The notes under the pieces: generated by a model
What the model was told of the DNA's origin: nothing
The model's database searches: none
Seen by the model: only the letters and a program-made list of their open reading frames with translations
Part shown: positions 46,801 through 55,784 of the stretch, one piece after another
How the letters are laid out: each line of letters starts with the position of its first letter
Position numbering within the stretch: position 1 is the stretch's first letter
Assembly: GCA_027366525.1 (NCBI GenBank)
Contig: DAHXKG010000002.1
Location: 62,001 to 126,000, forward strand
DNA: 64,000 nt
Direction of reading: 5' to 3'
Source of the DNA: a candidate division FCPU426 bacterium
GTDB lineage: Bacteria > Oederibacteriota > Muellerivitia > Muellerivitales > DAHXKG01
Made by a program: the position numbers and the translations under genes

Positions 46801-49764
46801 GATCAGGGGATGGCACATTATAAATTGACAGGAACAATACAATCACCAGTAAATTTCTGGAATAGCAATAATCAAATTACTTTGAATGGTCCCATTCAAA
46901 ATTTAAAATTTAAAGATTTTTTAAGATTGCTTCAATTAAATTCAGTGATAAAAAATCATAAAATTTCTGGACGCGTCAATGGAAACGTAATGGTTACGGG
47001 TTCCCTGCAGCATCCCATTTTAAGTTTTAAGATACTCGGAAGTCAGCTGCAGTGGGATCAGTTATGGATTCCGCAAATGATGTTGGGGATTACATTCCAG
47101 AAAAATTCTCTTTGGTTTAATCAAGGGGTGGTGCATCTATCAAAAGGGAAAATAGTTATTCAAAATGGTCTTTTCCATTTTGTTAATTCACATTTATTAA
47201 ACGTTAAATTAGGATGTGTCTTAAAAAATATATCAGTATCTATTTTAAATATTAACAAACATTTTTTTATAGATGGACTTTTAGAATTAAACCCAGCTTT
47301 TCAAAAACCAATTTTTGCTGGGAAAATTTCAGTGGTTGTTTCTAAAGCCTCAAAACATCAAAAACCCAAAACATTTGTTTTAAATGTTGCACTTCAAAAA
47401 AATCAATTGGATTTAAAGAAAGTAAATAATAAAAAGGTTCAGCTCATTGGATCCATTGATTTTCATAGTAATAATGCTATCGAGTTTAAAAAAATCCAAT
47501 TGATTAATTCGCCGAGTATTTTTGAGATTAATGGCAATTTGTCTTTCAATGGGATGAACCACTTGTCCTCGAATGCTAAAAACGTTGATATTAAACAAAT
47601 TGGGAATTGGATTTTCAAAAAATTCCCTCTTTCAGGAGAAGCGAATTATCGTTTGTTATTATCAGGAACATTAACGCATCCAATTTTAGACACTTCTTTT
47701 TTAGTTACCGGCGGGAAAATACAAAATCTACCATTTGATATATTTAGCGGCTATTTAAGATCCAAAAGTAACATTCTTTATGTTGGGGACAAATTGTCGC
47801 CGATAGAAATTGATGAATTTAAAAACTATGCATTGAAAATTTATGGAACGATCCCTTTTGCACTTTCAAAAATTGGACTCAAAAAAATTCGCAACCAAAA
47901 AATGAATTTATTATTTAATATGCCACATGGAAATTTGAAATTATTACTTTTAACCAATGTTGTTAAGCAAGCTTTGGGGCCAGCTAATTTTTTTATGCAT
48001 GTCAGCGGGCCTTTAGATGATCCAATTGTTAATGCAAATTTTTCAGTTAACCATGGAATGATTGTTCCTGCAATGATGGCCAAATCGATTACGAATATTA
48101 ATGGACGGATCTATGTTGTAAACAATAAGGTGGTGATTCATGATTTAAATGGGACGATCGGATCAGGGGTTGTTTTTATTTCTACACCTAATTTGTCAAA
48201 TACTCGAATGCACTTGGAAAATTTTATTCCAAAATATTATGATTTACAGATTAGAACAGTTACGAAACGTGGATTATTACTGAGTGTGCCAACCATTATG
48301 AAAAAAAATAATTGGGGTACGATTAAACTATATGGATTAACTCCAGCAACACCTCTTTTGGTTATAGGGCCATCTGAAAAACCCAGGGTTGTTGGCACGA
48401 TTTATCTTCAGAGCGGGCATTATACATACCCCCCGTTAACAGTCTTAAATGCCAATGGACACCAAATCACTTATAAGCAATTATCGGATGTAAATTTTAT
48501 GATTACGATTAAAGCAGGATCAAATGCGTGGTATTCAAATGAATTTAATACGAATTATTTAGAATTAAAGGTTAATCCTGGATCAGAAATATTTTTAAAA
48601 GGAAGAGATGCAGATTCAACCGCTTTAAAGCGTGGGATACAATGTTCAGGTGCAGCCAATTCGTATAATGGATATCTTGAATATCTTGGGCATACCTTCC
48701 AAGTACAAGAAGCACATCTTTTTATACCACTTGGTGCTATGCCAATTTTAAGTGGTCAAGCTACTGACATGATTCATAATGTTGATATTGTAACGCAAGC
48801 GGGTGTCCAGCAAACCAACGTAACCGTTTGGGTGCATTTTCATGGATCAATTGGAAAAGTTGTTTTTAATTTAAGCTCAAATCCTCGATTTGCCCCGATA
48901 AATGATGAAGGAAAAAACAAACAGTTATTACTTTCATATCTTCTTTTTGGACGCGATATGACAGGTTATACTGAGCAAGACTTAAAAGAAACTTATCAAC
49001 AAAATGTTAGTGGGGCCATTGGAGACGCCGTACTACAAGCTTTGGATCGAATTGCCTCAAATGCAATTTCTCGAACTGCCAATAATCTTACCCAAGGATT
49101 AGGTGGGATTAATGTAAATGTTCAGTCACAGTTATTACAAAGAACTATTCCAGGATCAACGAATCCAACCACTGCGGTCCCTATTATTCCTGAAGCAAAT
49201 GGGTTAACCACACCAGCAATGACGTCATTGATTAATGTACAATTAAGTAAATATATTGACCCCAATTTGGCGATTGTTACGGATATTGGAGTTGCGAAAG
49301 GGTACAATAATAACAATACTCTTGTAACCAGCCTATTTGGACTTAATTATAATATAACTAAGCATTTGTATTTTGATGGGAGAGCTGGTACTAATGCACA
49401 AGGACAAGAAGAGGAAAATATCGGGTTCGAATTTTCGGCTCCTATTCCAAATTTCAAATCAAGAAATCCGCATGACAAAACTCGACCACAAATTGTTTCG
49501 TTTGATGTCTATCCACTAGGACTGGGAGAAATCGAGGTCCATTGGATTACTGATAAAATTACCGTAGGTACCGTGCGCGTCTATAATACGTCGGGGCTGC
49601 TGATAAAATTACTTAGAGATGATAAAAATTACCAGTATAATCATACCGTTGATATCCAAAATTTACCTTCTAACGAAGAATATAAAGTTCAGTTAGATAT
49701 CAGTGATTTAAATAAAAATAAAGTCGTTAGTCCATTTAAAAAAGTTTTACTTCCGGCATTGTAA
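43897..49764 (+). CDS. tamB: TamB/AsmA-like translocation and assembly protein with C-terminal FnIII-like domain
   Basis: 1955 residues; GTG start with AAAGGGG 7 bases upstream. Residues about 8-25 form an N-terminal inner-membrane anchor. A very long beta-taco region with repeating beta strands spans the periplasm, and the conserved TamB C-terminal (DUF490) domain is at about 1400-1860, including RDADSTALKRGIQCSG and NPRFAPINDEGKNKQLLLSYLLFGRD. TamB proteins move phospholipid or assist outer-membrane protein insertion together with an Omp85 protein, encoded next. Unusual: about 95 extra residues after residue 1860 resemble a fibronectin type III or phosphatase-N domain (GEIEVHWITDKITVGTVRVY). 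It is also longer than typical TamB (about 1250-1500). Confidence 0.9.
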   Translation: MFKKPHFKWLLVSIFVLTGAFWVTGKYIQKKILNSQIKLFVEKQLSSAVFSPVTIQKINVTLTGNIVFKAVAFSKSFEKIQTAVTIPEVIVHLNLINWIFRKQPIQQCIEKIFFMNPQISATWVEKKSNDNRRLISDQISNKTNKNFITSLSSRLIQKSLKQFSKPSSIIQAAQHTTNNQLALFQNIEIIGGILKVYYDRHYFHLANNDSFIAPLNGHQLLYVLNFKPTATITSQSSLIISGHIHLNRQETKGQIALTNWPIQNLAPLFQSWGHVNFYKGSIATRAPFSIERENNRFIEKFNAKLFLKNIAMRVGKTNVVISHGSGCVNVSPQLFRIESPLVFETGKSIWKLSGIIPMDHQPLSLQLQSSNVELPAVIPKLKNLNLQGQGSALININGSWHHPQMTASVGFKQLQVGHLSIEAIKAIIQYKDDLCHVESVQGTFYHGAITGSGVINLKHQNSTPIEANLAIQNTNIHPLIKIFSTYHPIYGMTNAHLSISGTFQHPCVFFKNKWIIFKNASQKKINYVVDTTLEFANQYAESSINIPNFLIAHGIFKLSKNEWRLQRFLCHFPHSSNKIFAQGELPWNSKGKLKFKIQGEHISFQKIPFMRDQFKTVQGNIDFKIQMKGTFKNPRVRINIDAPDIFLDKNFNEPLMARMNWTPYNLIFKKFNFGNVLKVSGTLGLQKKSANNIKIQSTKFPISLLTEIVGLESLPKSFHGFLSGQIYLEGTSGNPVIVGNGSIQKFQFKSWHANKIQANISLQKNIVKIIQFDAIQNQGVMHIHGNLNLNSKKWDIHLTSKKFEVLNFPRISGKFICSSLFKHHWWNTLEGSVASKHFEIYIKNKQYDFNQLKSALKIKNKSMQWHFSLGSQISGFLAFMKKSQVSGKIWINSVPWSQMPILSLICPRNLKIAGIFSGQFEIKPSTWNNLRILGNCFILDGWIQQYKFDRIVLNLDGNFKKINANLLLDQGMAHYKLTGTIQSPVNFWNSNNQITLNGPIQNLKFKDFLRLLQLNSVIKNHKISGRVNGNVMVTGSLQHPILSFKILGSQLQWDQLWIPQMMLGITFQKNSLWFNQGVVHLSKGKIVIQNGLFHFVNSHLLNVKLGCVLKNISVSILNINKHFFIDGLLELNPAFQKPIFAGKISVVVSKASKHQKPKTFVLNVALQKNQLDLKKVNNKKVQLIGSIDFHSNNAIEFKKIQLINSPSIFEINGNLSFNGMNHLSSNAKNVDIKQIGNWIFKKFPLSGEANYRLLLSGTLTHPILDTSFLVTGGKIQNLPFDIFSGYLRSKSNILYVGDKLSPIEIDEFKNYALKIYGTIPFALSKIGLKKIRNQKMNLLFNMPHGNLKLLLLTNVVKQALGPANFFMHVSGPLDDPIVNANFSVNHGMIVPAMMAKSITNINGRIYVVNNKVVIHDLNGTIGSGVVFISTPNLSNTRMHLENFIPKYYDLQIRTVTKRGLLLSVPTIMKKNNWGTIKLYGLTPATPLLVIGPSEKPRVVGTIYLQSGHYTYPPLTVLNANGHQITYKQLSDVNFMITIKAGSNAWYSNEFNTNYLELKVNPGSEIFLKGRDADSTALKRGIQCSGAANSYNGYLEYLGHTFQVQEAHLFIPLGAMPILSGQATDMIHNVDIVTQAGVQQTNVTVWVHFHGSIGKVVFNLSSNPRFAPINDEGKNKQLLLSYLLFGRDMTGYTEQDLKETYQQNVSGAIGDAVLQALDRIASNAISRTANNLTQGLGGINVNVQSQLLQRTIPGSTNPTTAVPIIPEANGLTTPAMTSLINVQLSKYIDPNLAIVTDIGVAKGYNNNNTLVTSLFGLNYNITKHLYFDGRAGTNAQGQEEENIGFEFSAPIPNFKSRNPHDKTRPQIVSFDVYPLGLGEIEVHWITDKITVGTVRVYNTSGLLIKLLRDDKNYQYNHTVDIQNLPSNEEYKVQLDISDLNKNKVVSPFKKVLLPAL

Positions 49765-49887
49765 GCGGAGCTTAGTGCCATGAAACTTTTTTTGAAATTT
49801 ATCGTCTAATTTTACATATTTTACTATTCTTTAAGCCTCAAATTTGGTATAACATCACGACTTACAGTAACTAAACTAGGGGAATCA

Positions 49888-52242
49888 GTGACGGATCGCC
49901 AGCGCGGAATATATTTTAAGTTTTTTTGTTTAGGCTTCTTGTTTTTTGCTCCCTTAGCAAGCCAAGCAGCGACGCTTTCCACGGCTACATCAGCTCATCC
50001 ACCGACGATTGCACGAATTCAAGTTGTAGGAAACCATTTTGTACCATCGGTGGTTATTTTAAACCAACTCGAAGAAAAAGTGGGGCAGGCCTTTTCCCTA
50101 CGAAAAGTCCGAATGGACATTCGACATCTATTTTCAACAGGAAATTTTAAAAATATTCAAGTTTATGCAGAGCCATGGATGAATCACAATGAAATTGTTT
50201 TAAAGTATATTGTAACAGAGCGCCCTCGAATTTCTTCAATAACATTTTCTGGAAATAAAAAATGGTCAGCACACCAACTTTTATCTACACTTAAATCAAT
50301 TTCGAATGAGCCTACAGGCATCATTAAATTATCTTCTAAACACAATAATTTGAAGTCGCAGTTAAAAACTAATTTTTATTTGGACCAGCCTTTGGATCCA
50401 GCCGCAATTCTACAATATGTCTTTGCAATAAAACAAAAATACCACAATGCTGGGTATAATGGTATACAAGTTCATGTTCAAAAAAAACTTAATACCTCAA
50501 CCAATACTGTTCAACTTATTTTTAAAATTAATGAAGGCAATATTATTCGAGTAGGGGCAATAAAATTAATCGGTGTTAATCACTTTAGCTTTGATAAAAT
50601 TCTAAGTCAAATGAAGAAGTTGCACAAAGGGCAAATATTTAAATCGAACATGTTGGCAAAAGATTTAAATCGAATTGAAACATTTTACCATGATCATGGA
50701 TATCTGCATGCAGTTATATTACATCATCAACTTGAATATCAGCATGATTTAGTGAATATCTCAATTACGGTATATGAAGGTACGCAGTATCATCTCGGAG
50801 AAATTTCAATTTTCGGAAATACTCTCTTTAGTGATTCTAAAATCGAGAAAGCCTTTGGTATTAAATCGGGCGCACTTTTAAAAAAGAATTTGTTGCAACA
50901 AGGCGTGCGGAATATCCAAAAACTTTATGCAAATCAGGGTTATATTTTTTCCGTGGTTCAAAAGAAACTAACATTTAATAAAACTTTGAAAATTACCAAC
51001 GTGAAGTTAAATATTTCAGAAGGTCAGATTGCTTATGTTCAAGCAATTAAAATTGTAGGAAATTATAAAACGAAAGACTTTGTGATTCGACGAGAAATTG
51101 TTCTTAAACCAGGAGAAAAATTTATTGCTTCTAAAGTTAGAGAATCAATTGAAAATATTTATAATTTGGGATTTTTTTCATCGGTAACTCCTGAAGTGGT
51201 TCCTGGAAGTACACCTGGAAATGAAATATTAATTTTCCGAGTTCAAGAACGTAAGACTGGATCCATTAGTGTTGGAGGTGGCTATAGTTCAGTAGAGCAA
51301 TTAGTTGGAGATGTTTCATTTACCGAAGCAGATTTTAGAGGTATGGGACAAAATTTATCAATTTCCGGAACTTTTGGTGCATTAGAAGTAAGTTATAGTC
51401 TTTCATTCCAAGAACCATGGTTATTTAATACACCCACTTCATTTGGATTTAGTTTGTTTAACACAACAAATATTTTACTTAATTATTATACAGAAAAAAG
51501 TGAGGGCGGTTCAATTTCCCTGGGGCGGAAATTAAGTCGATACTGGACTTGGAATAATACCTATTTAGCTGAAAAAGTAATCATTAATAGTGTTCAACCA
51601 CCTTACAATAGTCCATCGGATCCTCAATACATCCCAAATAGCGTCCAAACAACCAGCAGTTTAACAACACAGCTGACATATGATAGTCGAAATAATTACT
51701 TTTATCCAACCCGAGGGTGGGTAGATGCTATTTCTCTGGAGGGGGCAGGTGGTCCCTTGGGATTACAAACTAATTTTTATGAAATTACGCTTAATGTAAG
51801 CCATTTTATATCAATCTATGGCCCTCTGGTTTTTGCACAACATTTAGAGGGTGGACTTGCCGGGGGATATAGTTGGGCTGGAAGTTATACACAAGTTCCA
51901 ATTTATGACAAGTTTTATTGTGGAGGAGCAGACTCTGTTCGAGGATATGACGATATGTCCATTGGACCAGCTAATGGAGGTGATGTACTCTTTGTTTCGA
52001 ACACGGAACTGCATTTCCCCATCGCCGGGCCGTTGAAAGGGGTATTGTTTTTTGATGCAGGGGATGCATGGGCTCACTTCTATGATGTTACCAATACCAT
52101 TCAATGTGGCGCAGGTCCAGGAGTTCGTTTAACGATTCCAGGCACGATCATGGTTATTCGGTTGGATTATGGATGGGGGATTGATTCAACGATAGCTCCC
52201 AAGGGTGGAAGGCTTGATTTTAGTTTGGGGAATCTATTTTAA
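49888..52242 (+). CDS. bamA: Outer membrane protein assembly factor BamA (Omp85)
   Basis: 784 residues; GTG start with TAGGGGA upstream. The signal peptide is about 1-27 (LASQAA). Five POTRA units can be counted: about 38-105, 106-215, 218-297, 299-377, 380-450. The C-terminal barrel contains GGADSVRGYDD (the VRGF/Y loop-6 motif) and ends in Phe, as a beta-signal. Five POTRAs favour BamA over TamA (three), though the adjacent tamB leaves a shared role open. Inserts beta-barrel proteins into the outer membrane. Confidence 0.94.
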   Translation: MTDRQRGIYFKFFCLGFLFFAPLASQAATLSTATSAHPPTIARIQVVGNHFVPSVVILNQLEEKVGQAFSLRKVRMDIRHLFSTGNFKNIQVYAEPWMNHNEIVLKYIVTERPRISSITFSGNKKWSAHQLLSTLKSISNEPTGIIKLSSKHNNLKSQLKTNFYLDQPLDPAAILQYVFAIKQKYHNAGYNGIQVHVQKKLNTSTNTVQLIFKINEGNIIRVGAIKLIGVNHFSFDKILSQMKKLHKGQIFKSNMLAKDLNRIETFYHDHGYLHAVILHHQLEYQHDLVNISITVYEGTQYHLGEISIFGNTLFSDSKIEKAFGIKSGALLKKNLLQQGVRNIQKLYANQGYIFSVVQKKLTFNKTLKITNVKLNISEGQIAYVQAIKIVGNYKTKDFVIRREIVLKPGEKFIASKVRESIENIYNLGFFSSVTPEVVPGSTPGNEILIFRVQERKTGSISVGGGYSSVEQLVGDVSFTEADFRGMGQNLSISGTFGALEVSYSLSFQEPWLFNTPTSFGFSLFNTTNILLNYYTEKSEGGSISLGRKLSRYWTWNNTYLAEKVIINSVQPPYNSPSDPQYIPNSVQTTSSLTTQLTYDSRNNYFYPTRGWVDAISLEGAGGPLGLQTNFYEITLNVSHFISIYGPLVFAQHLEGGLAGGYSWAGSYTQVPIYDKFYCGGADSVRGYDDMSIGPANGGDVLFVSNTELHFPIAGPLKGVLFFDAGDAWAHFYDVTNTIQCGAGPGVRLTIPGTIMVIRLDYGWGIDSTIAPKGGRLDFSLGNLF

Positions 52243-52250
52243 AATTACCA

Positions 52251-53018
52251 ATGATACGGGTACTCGCAACAAATGATGATGGAATTCAAGCCAAAGGATT
52301 AAAAGCATTAGTTGATTCCTTAAAATCTGTTGCAGAACTAGCTGTGGTTGCTCCAGCGACACAAGCTTCGGCAACTGCTCACTCCATTTCTCTTCATAAG
52401 ACAATTAAGGTTCAAAAAGTTGCATGGAAAAATCACCCACTTTCTTTTAGTGTTCAAAGTACGCCGGTTGATTGTGTAAGATTAGCTGTTTTAAAACTGC
52501 TTCCTTGGCGTCCTGATTTTATTATTTCTGGAATTAACCAAGGAGCTAATTATGGTTCCTTGATTTTTTATTCGGGTACGGTGGCGGCAGCGATTGAAGG
52601 AGCGATATTGGGAATTCCTTCGATAGCAATTTCACTTGCATCATTTAAATATCAAAATTATTCTGCCAGTTCATATTTTATTTCAAAATTTTTAACGAAC
52701 CTAATCAAAAAAAAATCGACATCGAATGCTGTTTATAATATTAATGTTCCGCCTGTTTCTAAAAATAAAATTCATGGCATTGCCGTAACTCATCAGGGAA
52801 AGTTCCGGTATGTCGACGACATGCAACCGCATGCAGTATTGAAAAATCATTTTCAATATGTTATTAATAGTCCGTTTAGTCCTATGCATGAACACAAAAA
52901 TTCAGATGTTGAAATGGTTCGAAAAAATTTCATTTCTGTCACGCCACTTGAAATTAATTTAACAAATTTCAAATTGATTCGTGAAACCCAAAAAAAATTA
53001 TCTGAGATTGATTTTTAA
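52251..53018 (+). CDS. surE: 5'-nucleotidase / exopolyphosphatase SurE
   Basis: Metal-dependent nucleoside 5'-monophosphate phosphatase, 255 residues. N-terminal LATNDDGIQAKGLKAL with the metal-binding Asp pair, VVAPATQASATAHSISL, SGINQGANYGSLIFYSGTVAAAIEG. Starts 8 bases after bamA. Confidence 0.95.
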   Translation: MIRVLATNDDGIQAKGLKALVDSLKSVAELAVVAPATQASATAHSISLHKTIKVQKVAWKNHPLSFSVQSTPVDCVRLAVLKLLPWRPDFIISGINQGANYGSLIFYSGTVAAAIEGAILGIPSIAISLASFKYQNYSASSYFISKFLTNLIKKKSTSNAVYNINVPPVSKNKIHGIAVTHQGKFRYVDDMQPHAVLKNHFQYVINSPFSPMHEHKNSDVEMVRKNFISVTPLEINLTNFKLIRETQKKLSEIDF

Positions 53019-53053
53019 ATAGGATGTTCAGAGTCATGGAATCGGAGTCGAAG

Positions 53054-53281
53054 ATGTACAGTGAAGAAGAAGTTCGGGATGTTTTAGAAAATATAAAGTC
53101 GATGGTACTATTAGAGGGTGGGTATATAGAGTTTTTGGGCATGGATGCGGAAGGAATTGTTCGGTTAAAGATTCAAGGAGCGTGTGAAACTTGTCCGAGT
53201 GCAAGTGTTGAACTTAAAAGGGATATTGAACGAATGCTTTGTGAACAAATTCCTGAGATTCAAAAAATAATTGCAGTTTAA
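53054..53281 (+). CDS. NifU C-terminal-domain Fe-S scaffold-like protein
   Basis: 75 residues, essentially one NifU C-terminal domain, which carries or transfers Fe-S clusters. EEVRDVLENIKSMVLLEGGYIEF and the cluster-binding CxxC in GACETCPSASVELK are visible. ATGs at 53024 and 53036 are in frame, but GGAG 6 bases before 53054 and the family N terminus favour 53054. It may help mature the many Fe-S clusters of complex I. Confidence 0.9.
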   Translation: MYSEEEVRDVLENIKSMVLLEGGYIEFLGMDAEGIVRLKIQGACETCPSASVELKRDIERMLCEQIPEIQKIIAV

Positions 53282-53323
53282 ATGCCAAGTCACTTAGTTT
53301 TAAAAATGAATTTTTTGAAATAG

Positions 53324-54409
53324 TTACCGATTACGTTCAATGAGTTGCCAAATTCCTAGTCCAGTGAAAGCTAAATCGGGAAACCAGGCGGCTAAAAAGG
53401 GAGTCACGATGCCGGAATCTCCCAAAGCTTGTCCCACTTGAATAAGTCCAACATAAGTAAAGCCCACCAGCAAACAAATTCCAAAACTGGTTGTAACCCC
53501 ACTGTATTTCCCAAGATTCCAGCCCCAGGGGATTCCAAGTAGGATTAAGATGGTACACGAAAAGGGAAAAGAAATTTTCAAGTACAATTCCACTAATTCT
53601 TTATGGTAATCCGAGCCGCGCATTTGAAGTTGGTGAATATAAGCTAACAGTTGTGTGAAATTCAATTCCGTCGAGGTCACGCGTTTTTTGAAAAAATTAG
53701 AGGGTTTCTCAGGCAAATCAACAATTTTTTTATAAAATGGGATGGCATGAATTTCTGAGCCGTTATTTTTAAATGTTCGGAAATATCCGTTATAAAAAAT
53801 CCACTGATCATTCTTGTATTTTGCGGATTGGGCATCGATTCGATAGTTTAGGGTAATGCCGCGTTTAAAACCTAGAATCAAAATATTGGAAAGGGTATTC
53901 GTAAAAGGATTAAAGGTCCCGATGTGATATAAATCATCGTGAGTATCTCGAAAATATAAATTGTGTCGGATCGAAGGTAATGGAGTTACTTTTTTTTCAA
54001 TCTCATATCGTTTAATATGATCCGCGAGTTTTAATGTTTGGGGAACAAACGTTTCATTTAAAAAAATACAAAATCCCGTAAAAAGCAAACCCATTAAAAT
54101 CAATGGACGCGCGATTAAAAAAATGCTAATGCCATTGGCGCGCATAGCAATTAATTCACTTCCCTTGCTGAGATGACTAAGTGCAAACAGGACGGCCATC
54201 AGTCCGGCAATCGGGGCAGTTTCAAGAAGCAAAAAAGGGGTTTGGAGTAAAAAGTATTTGGTAATAATCCATAAACTGGGTTTGTAATCCGTAATTAAAT
54301 AGATTTGATTGAAAATTTGAACAATTAAGATAATCACGGCAAAACTAATCAATGAAAGAAAAAGAGGAGCTAAAAATTCATTGATAATATATTTCGAAAA
54401 AATTTTCAT
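53324..54409 (-). CDS. lptG: LPS export system permease LptG
   Basis: 361 residues with the YjgP/YjgQ layout: three N-terminal helices, a periplasmic beta-jellyroll (about 135-255) and three C-terminal helices. SKGSELIAMRANGISIF in the coupling-helix region is typical. It is second in the pair lptF-lptG and forms the LptB2FG permease that extracts LPS from the inner membrane. lptB is not in the window. Assignment as G rather than F rests on order. Confidence 0.9.
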   Translation of the reverse strand: MKIFSKYIINEFLAPLFLSLISFAVIILIVQIFNQIYLITDYKPSLWIITKYFLLQTPFLLLETAPIAGLMAVLFALSHLSKGSELIAMRANGISIFLIARPLILMGLLFTGFCIFLNETFVPQTLKLADHIKRYEIEKKVTPLPSIRHNLYFRDTHDDLYHIGTFNPFTNTLSNILILGFKRGITLNYRIDAQSAKYKNDQWIFYNGYFRTFKNNGSEIHAIPFYKKIVDLPEKPSNFFKKRVTSTELNFTQLLAYIHQLQMRGSDYHKELVELYLKISFPFSCTILILLGIPWGWNLGKYSGVTTSFGICLLVGFTYVGLIQVGQALGDSGIVTPFLAAWFPDLAFTGLGIWQLIERNR

Positions 54410-54447
54410 AATTTTTTTCTTTGCAATTATTAATGGTCAACAAGTGA

Positions 54448-55590
54448 TCAAATTGATGTCTTTTTTTTGTATGATAAAAACGTTAAAATTTCTCGTTCTT
54501 TTACAGTGAAATAATATAATACACTGCCCAGCACTAAAAAACAAATATTTGGAATCCATAAACCAATAGCCGGCGACAATAAATTTCGCTCACACATCAG
54601 TTCACTGATCATGAATAAGATGTAGTAAATAAAAATAAAAAAAATCCCCAAAATGAAACTCAGGAAACCCTTTTTCCGTAGCCAAATTGCCATGGGAGCG
54701 CAAAACCAGGTTACAGCAAGACAGGCAAACGGTAACGAGAGCCGTTTTTGAAATTCAATTTCTAAACGGTTTTTTTCTTGCGCATGTTGGGTGTGTTGGA
54801 TTTTATGCCACAATTCAAAAAAGTTCATTTCTTTAGGTCCTTTTTTGATGGCAGACATATTTTTAAATTGATTTTCTAAGGTGAGATTAATAATATAATT
54901 TTTGAAATAAACTCGATTGTATATTTGAAAAAATTTATCGCTGGTCCAAGTGCTAACACCATTTTTGAGATCCAGCGAAACTTGAAGGTTTTTCTTGTCG
55001 GTAATTAATTTACCACTTTTGGCAAGCGTGACTTGTAGTGGCGATTTTGAATCCGATTTTAAAAAAACTTCAACATTGCGCAAAATGCCTTGATCATTAA
55101 TTTGACTGATGTAAAATTGGTATCCTGAAAAAGTATTAATGATTTCTTTTTCCTTTAAGGCAACATTAATTTGATTCTCGACGATTTTAAAATATCTTTT
55201 TTTAAAAGCAAAATTGGACTCGGGAAGGATTTGATGGTTGAAATAGACTAATCCTAACGTAAGAATAAGACTAAAAACTAGTGCAGGACCAATGATTTGA
55301 AACGGATGCACGCCACTGCTTTTAAGCGCTAAAACTTCGAGATCGGAGCTCAATCTTCCTAGTGCTAAGAGGGTTGAAATTAAAATGGCCATAGGGATTG
55401 TGGTTGACAAGAAAAAGGGAATTAAATTTAAGTAAAGCAATAGGGCATCCCAAAAAGGCACCCCTTTATTTAAAATTAAATCAAGCCAAGTAAAGATTTT
55501 GTTGAGTAGAAAAAGCGAAGTGATAACCGCTAAACTAAGCAAAAATAAGGGAATAATTTCTTTAAAGACATATCGATGAATGATTTTCAA
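54448..55590 (-). CDS. lptF: LPS export system permease LptF
   Basis: 380 residues, same layout as its neighbour: N-terminal helices, LSSDLEVLALKSSGVHPFQI coupling segment, periplasmic domain (about 135-270), C-terminal helices with WLRKKGFLSFILGIFFIFIYYI. The start is TTG at 55590 with AAGGA 8 bases upstream. It lies 38 bases ahead of lptG. The two together indicate LPS or a related glycolipid in the outer leaflet. Confidence 0.9.
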   Translation of the reverse strand: MKIIHRYVFKEIIPLFLLSLAVITSLFLLNKIFTWLDLILNKGVPFWDALLLYLNLIPFFLSTTIPMAILISTLLALGRLSSDLEVLALKSSGVHPFQIIGPALVFSLILTLGLVYFNHQILPESNFAFKKRYFKIVENQINVALKEKEIINTFSGYQFYISQINDQGILRNVEVFLKSDSKSPLQVTLAKSGKLITDKKNLQVSLDLKNGVSTWTSDKFFQIYNRVYFKNYIINLTLENQFKNMSAIKKGPKEMNFFELWHKIQHTQHAQEKNRLEIEFQKRLSLPFACLAVTWFCAPMAIWLRKKGFLSFILGIFFIFIYYILFMISELMCERNLLSPAIGLWIPNICFLVLGSVLYYFTVKEREILTFLSYKKKTSI

Positions 55591-55642
55591 TCAAAATCCT
55601 TGAAAGGGCGTTATAACGTTTAAAAATATCGGAAGTTTACTT

Positions 55643-55672
55643 ATAATACAAGCTTTATTAATAAATATACAA
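55643..55672 (-). promoter_or_regulatory. Candidate promoter of lptF-lptG
   Basis: Minus strand: TTGTAT (55667-55672), 18-base spacer, TATTAT (55643-55648), about 53 bases before the lptF start. Only modest matches. On the plus strand the same intergenic region has a perfect TATAAT (55748-55753) ahead of the SprA-like gene, but no good -35. Confidence 0.3.
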
Positions 55673-55784
55673 GTATGAACTTGAATTCTACCACGATTTA
55701 ATTTAAACAAAATACATATTGTTACAGTTTTAAGAATTGAGACTAGTTATAATATTTTAAGCTTGATTAGAATGGATAAGTGAC

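Noticed and set aside
49888-52242. TamA instead of BamA because tamB is adjacent
   Set aside because: About five POTRA units and 784 residues fit BamA; TamA has three POTRAs. Position next to lolCD also fits BamA in related layouts.
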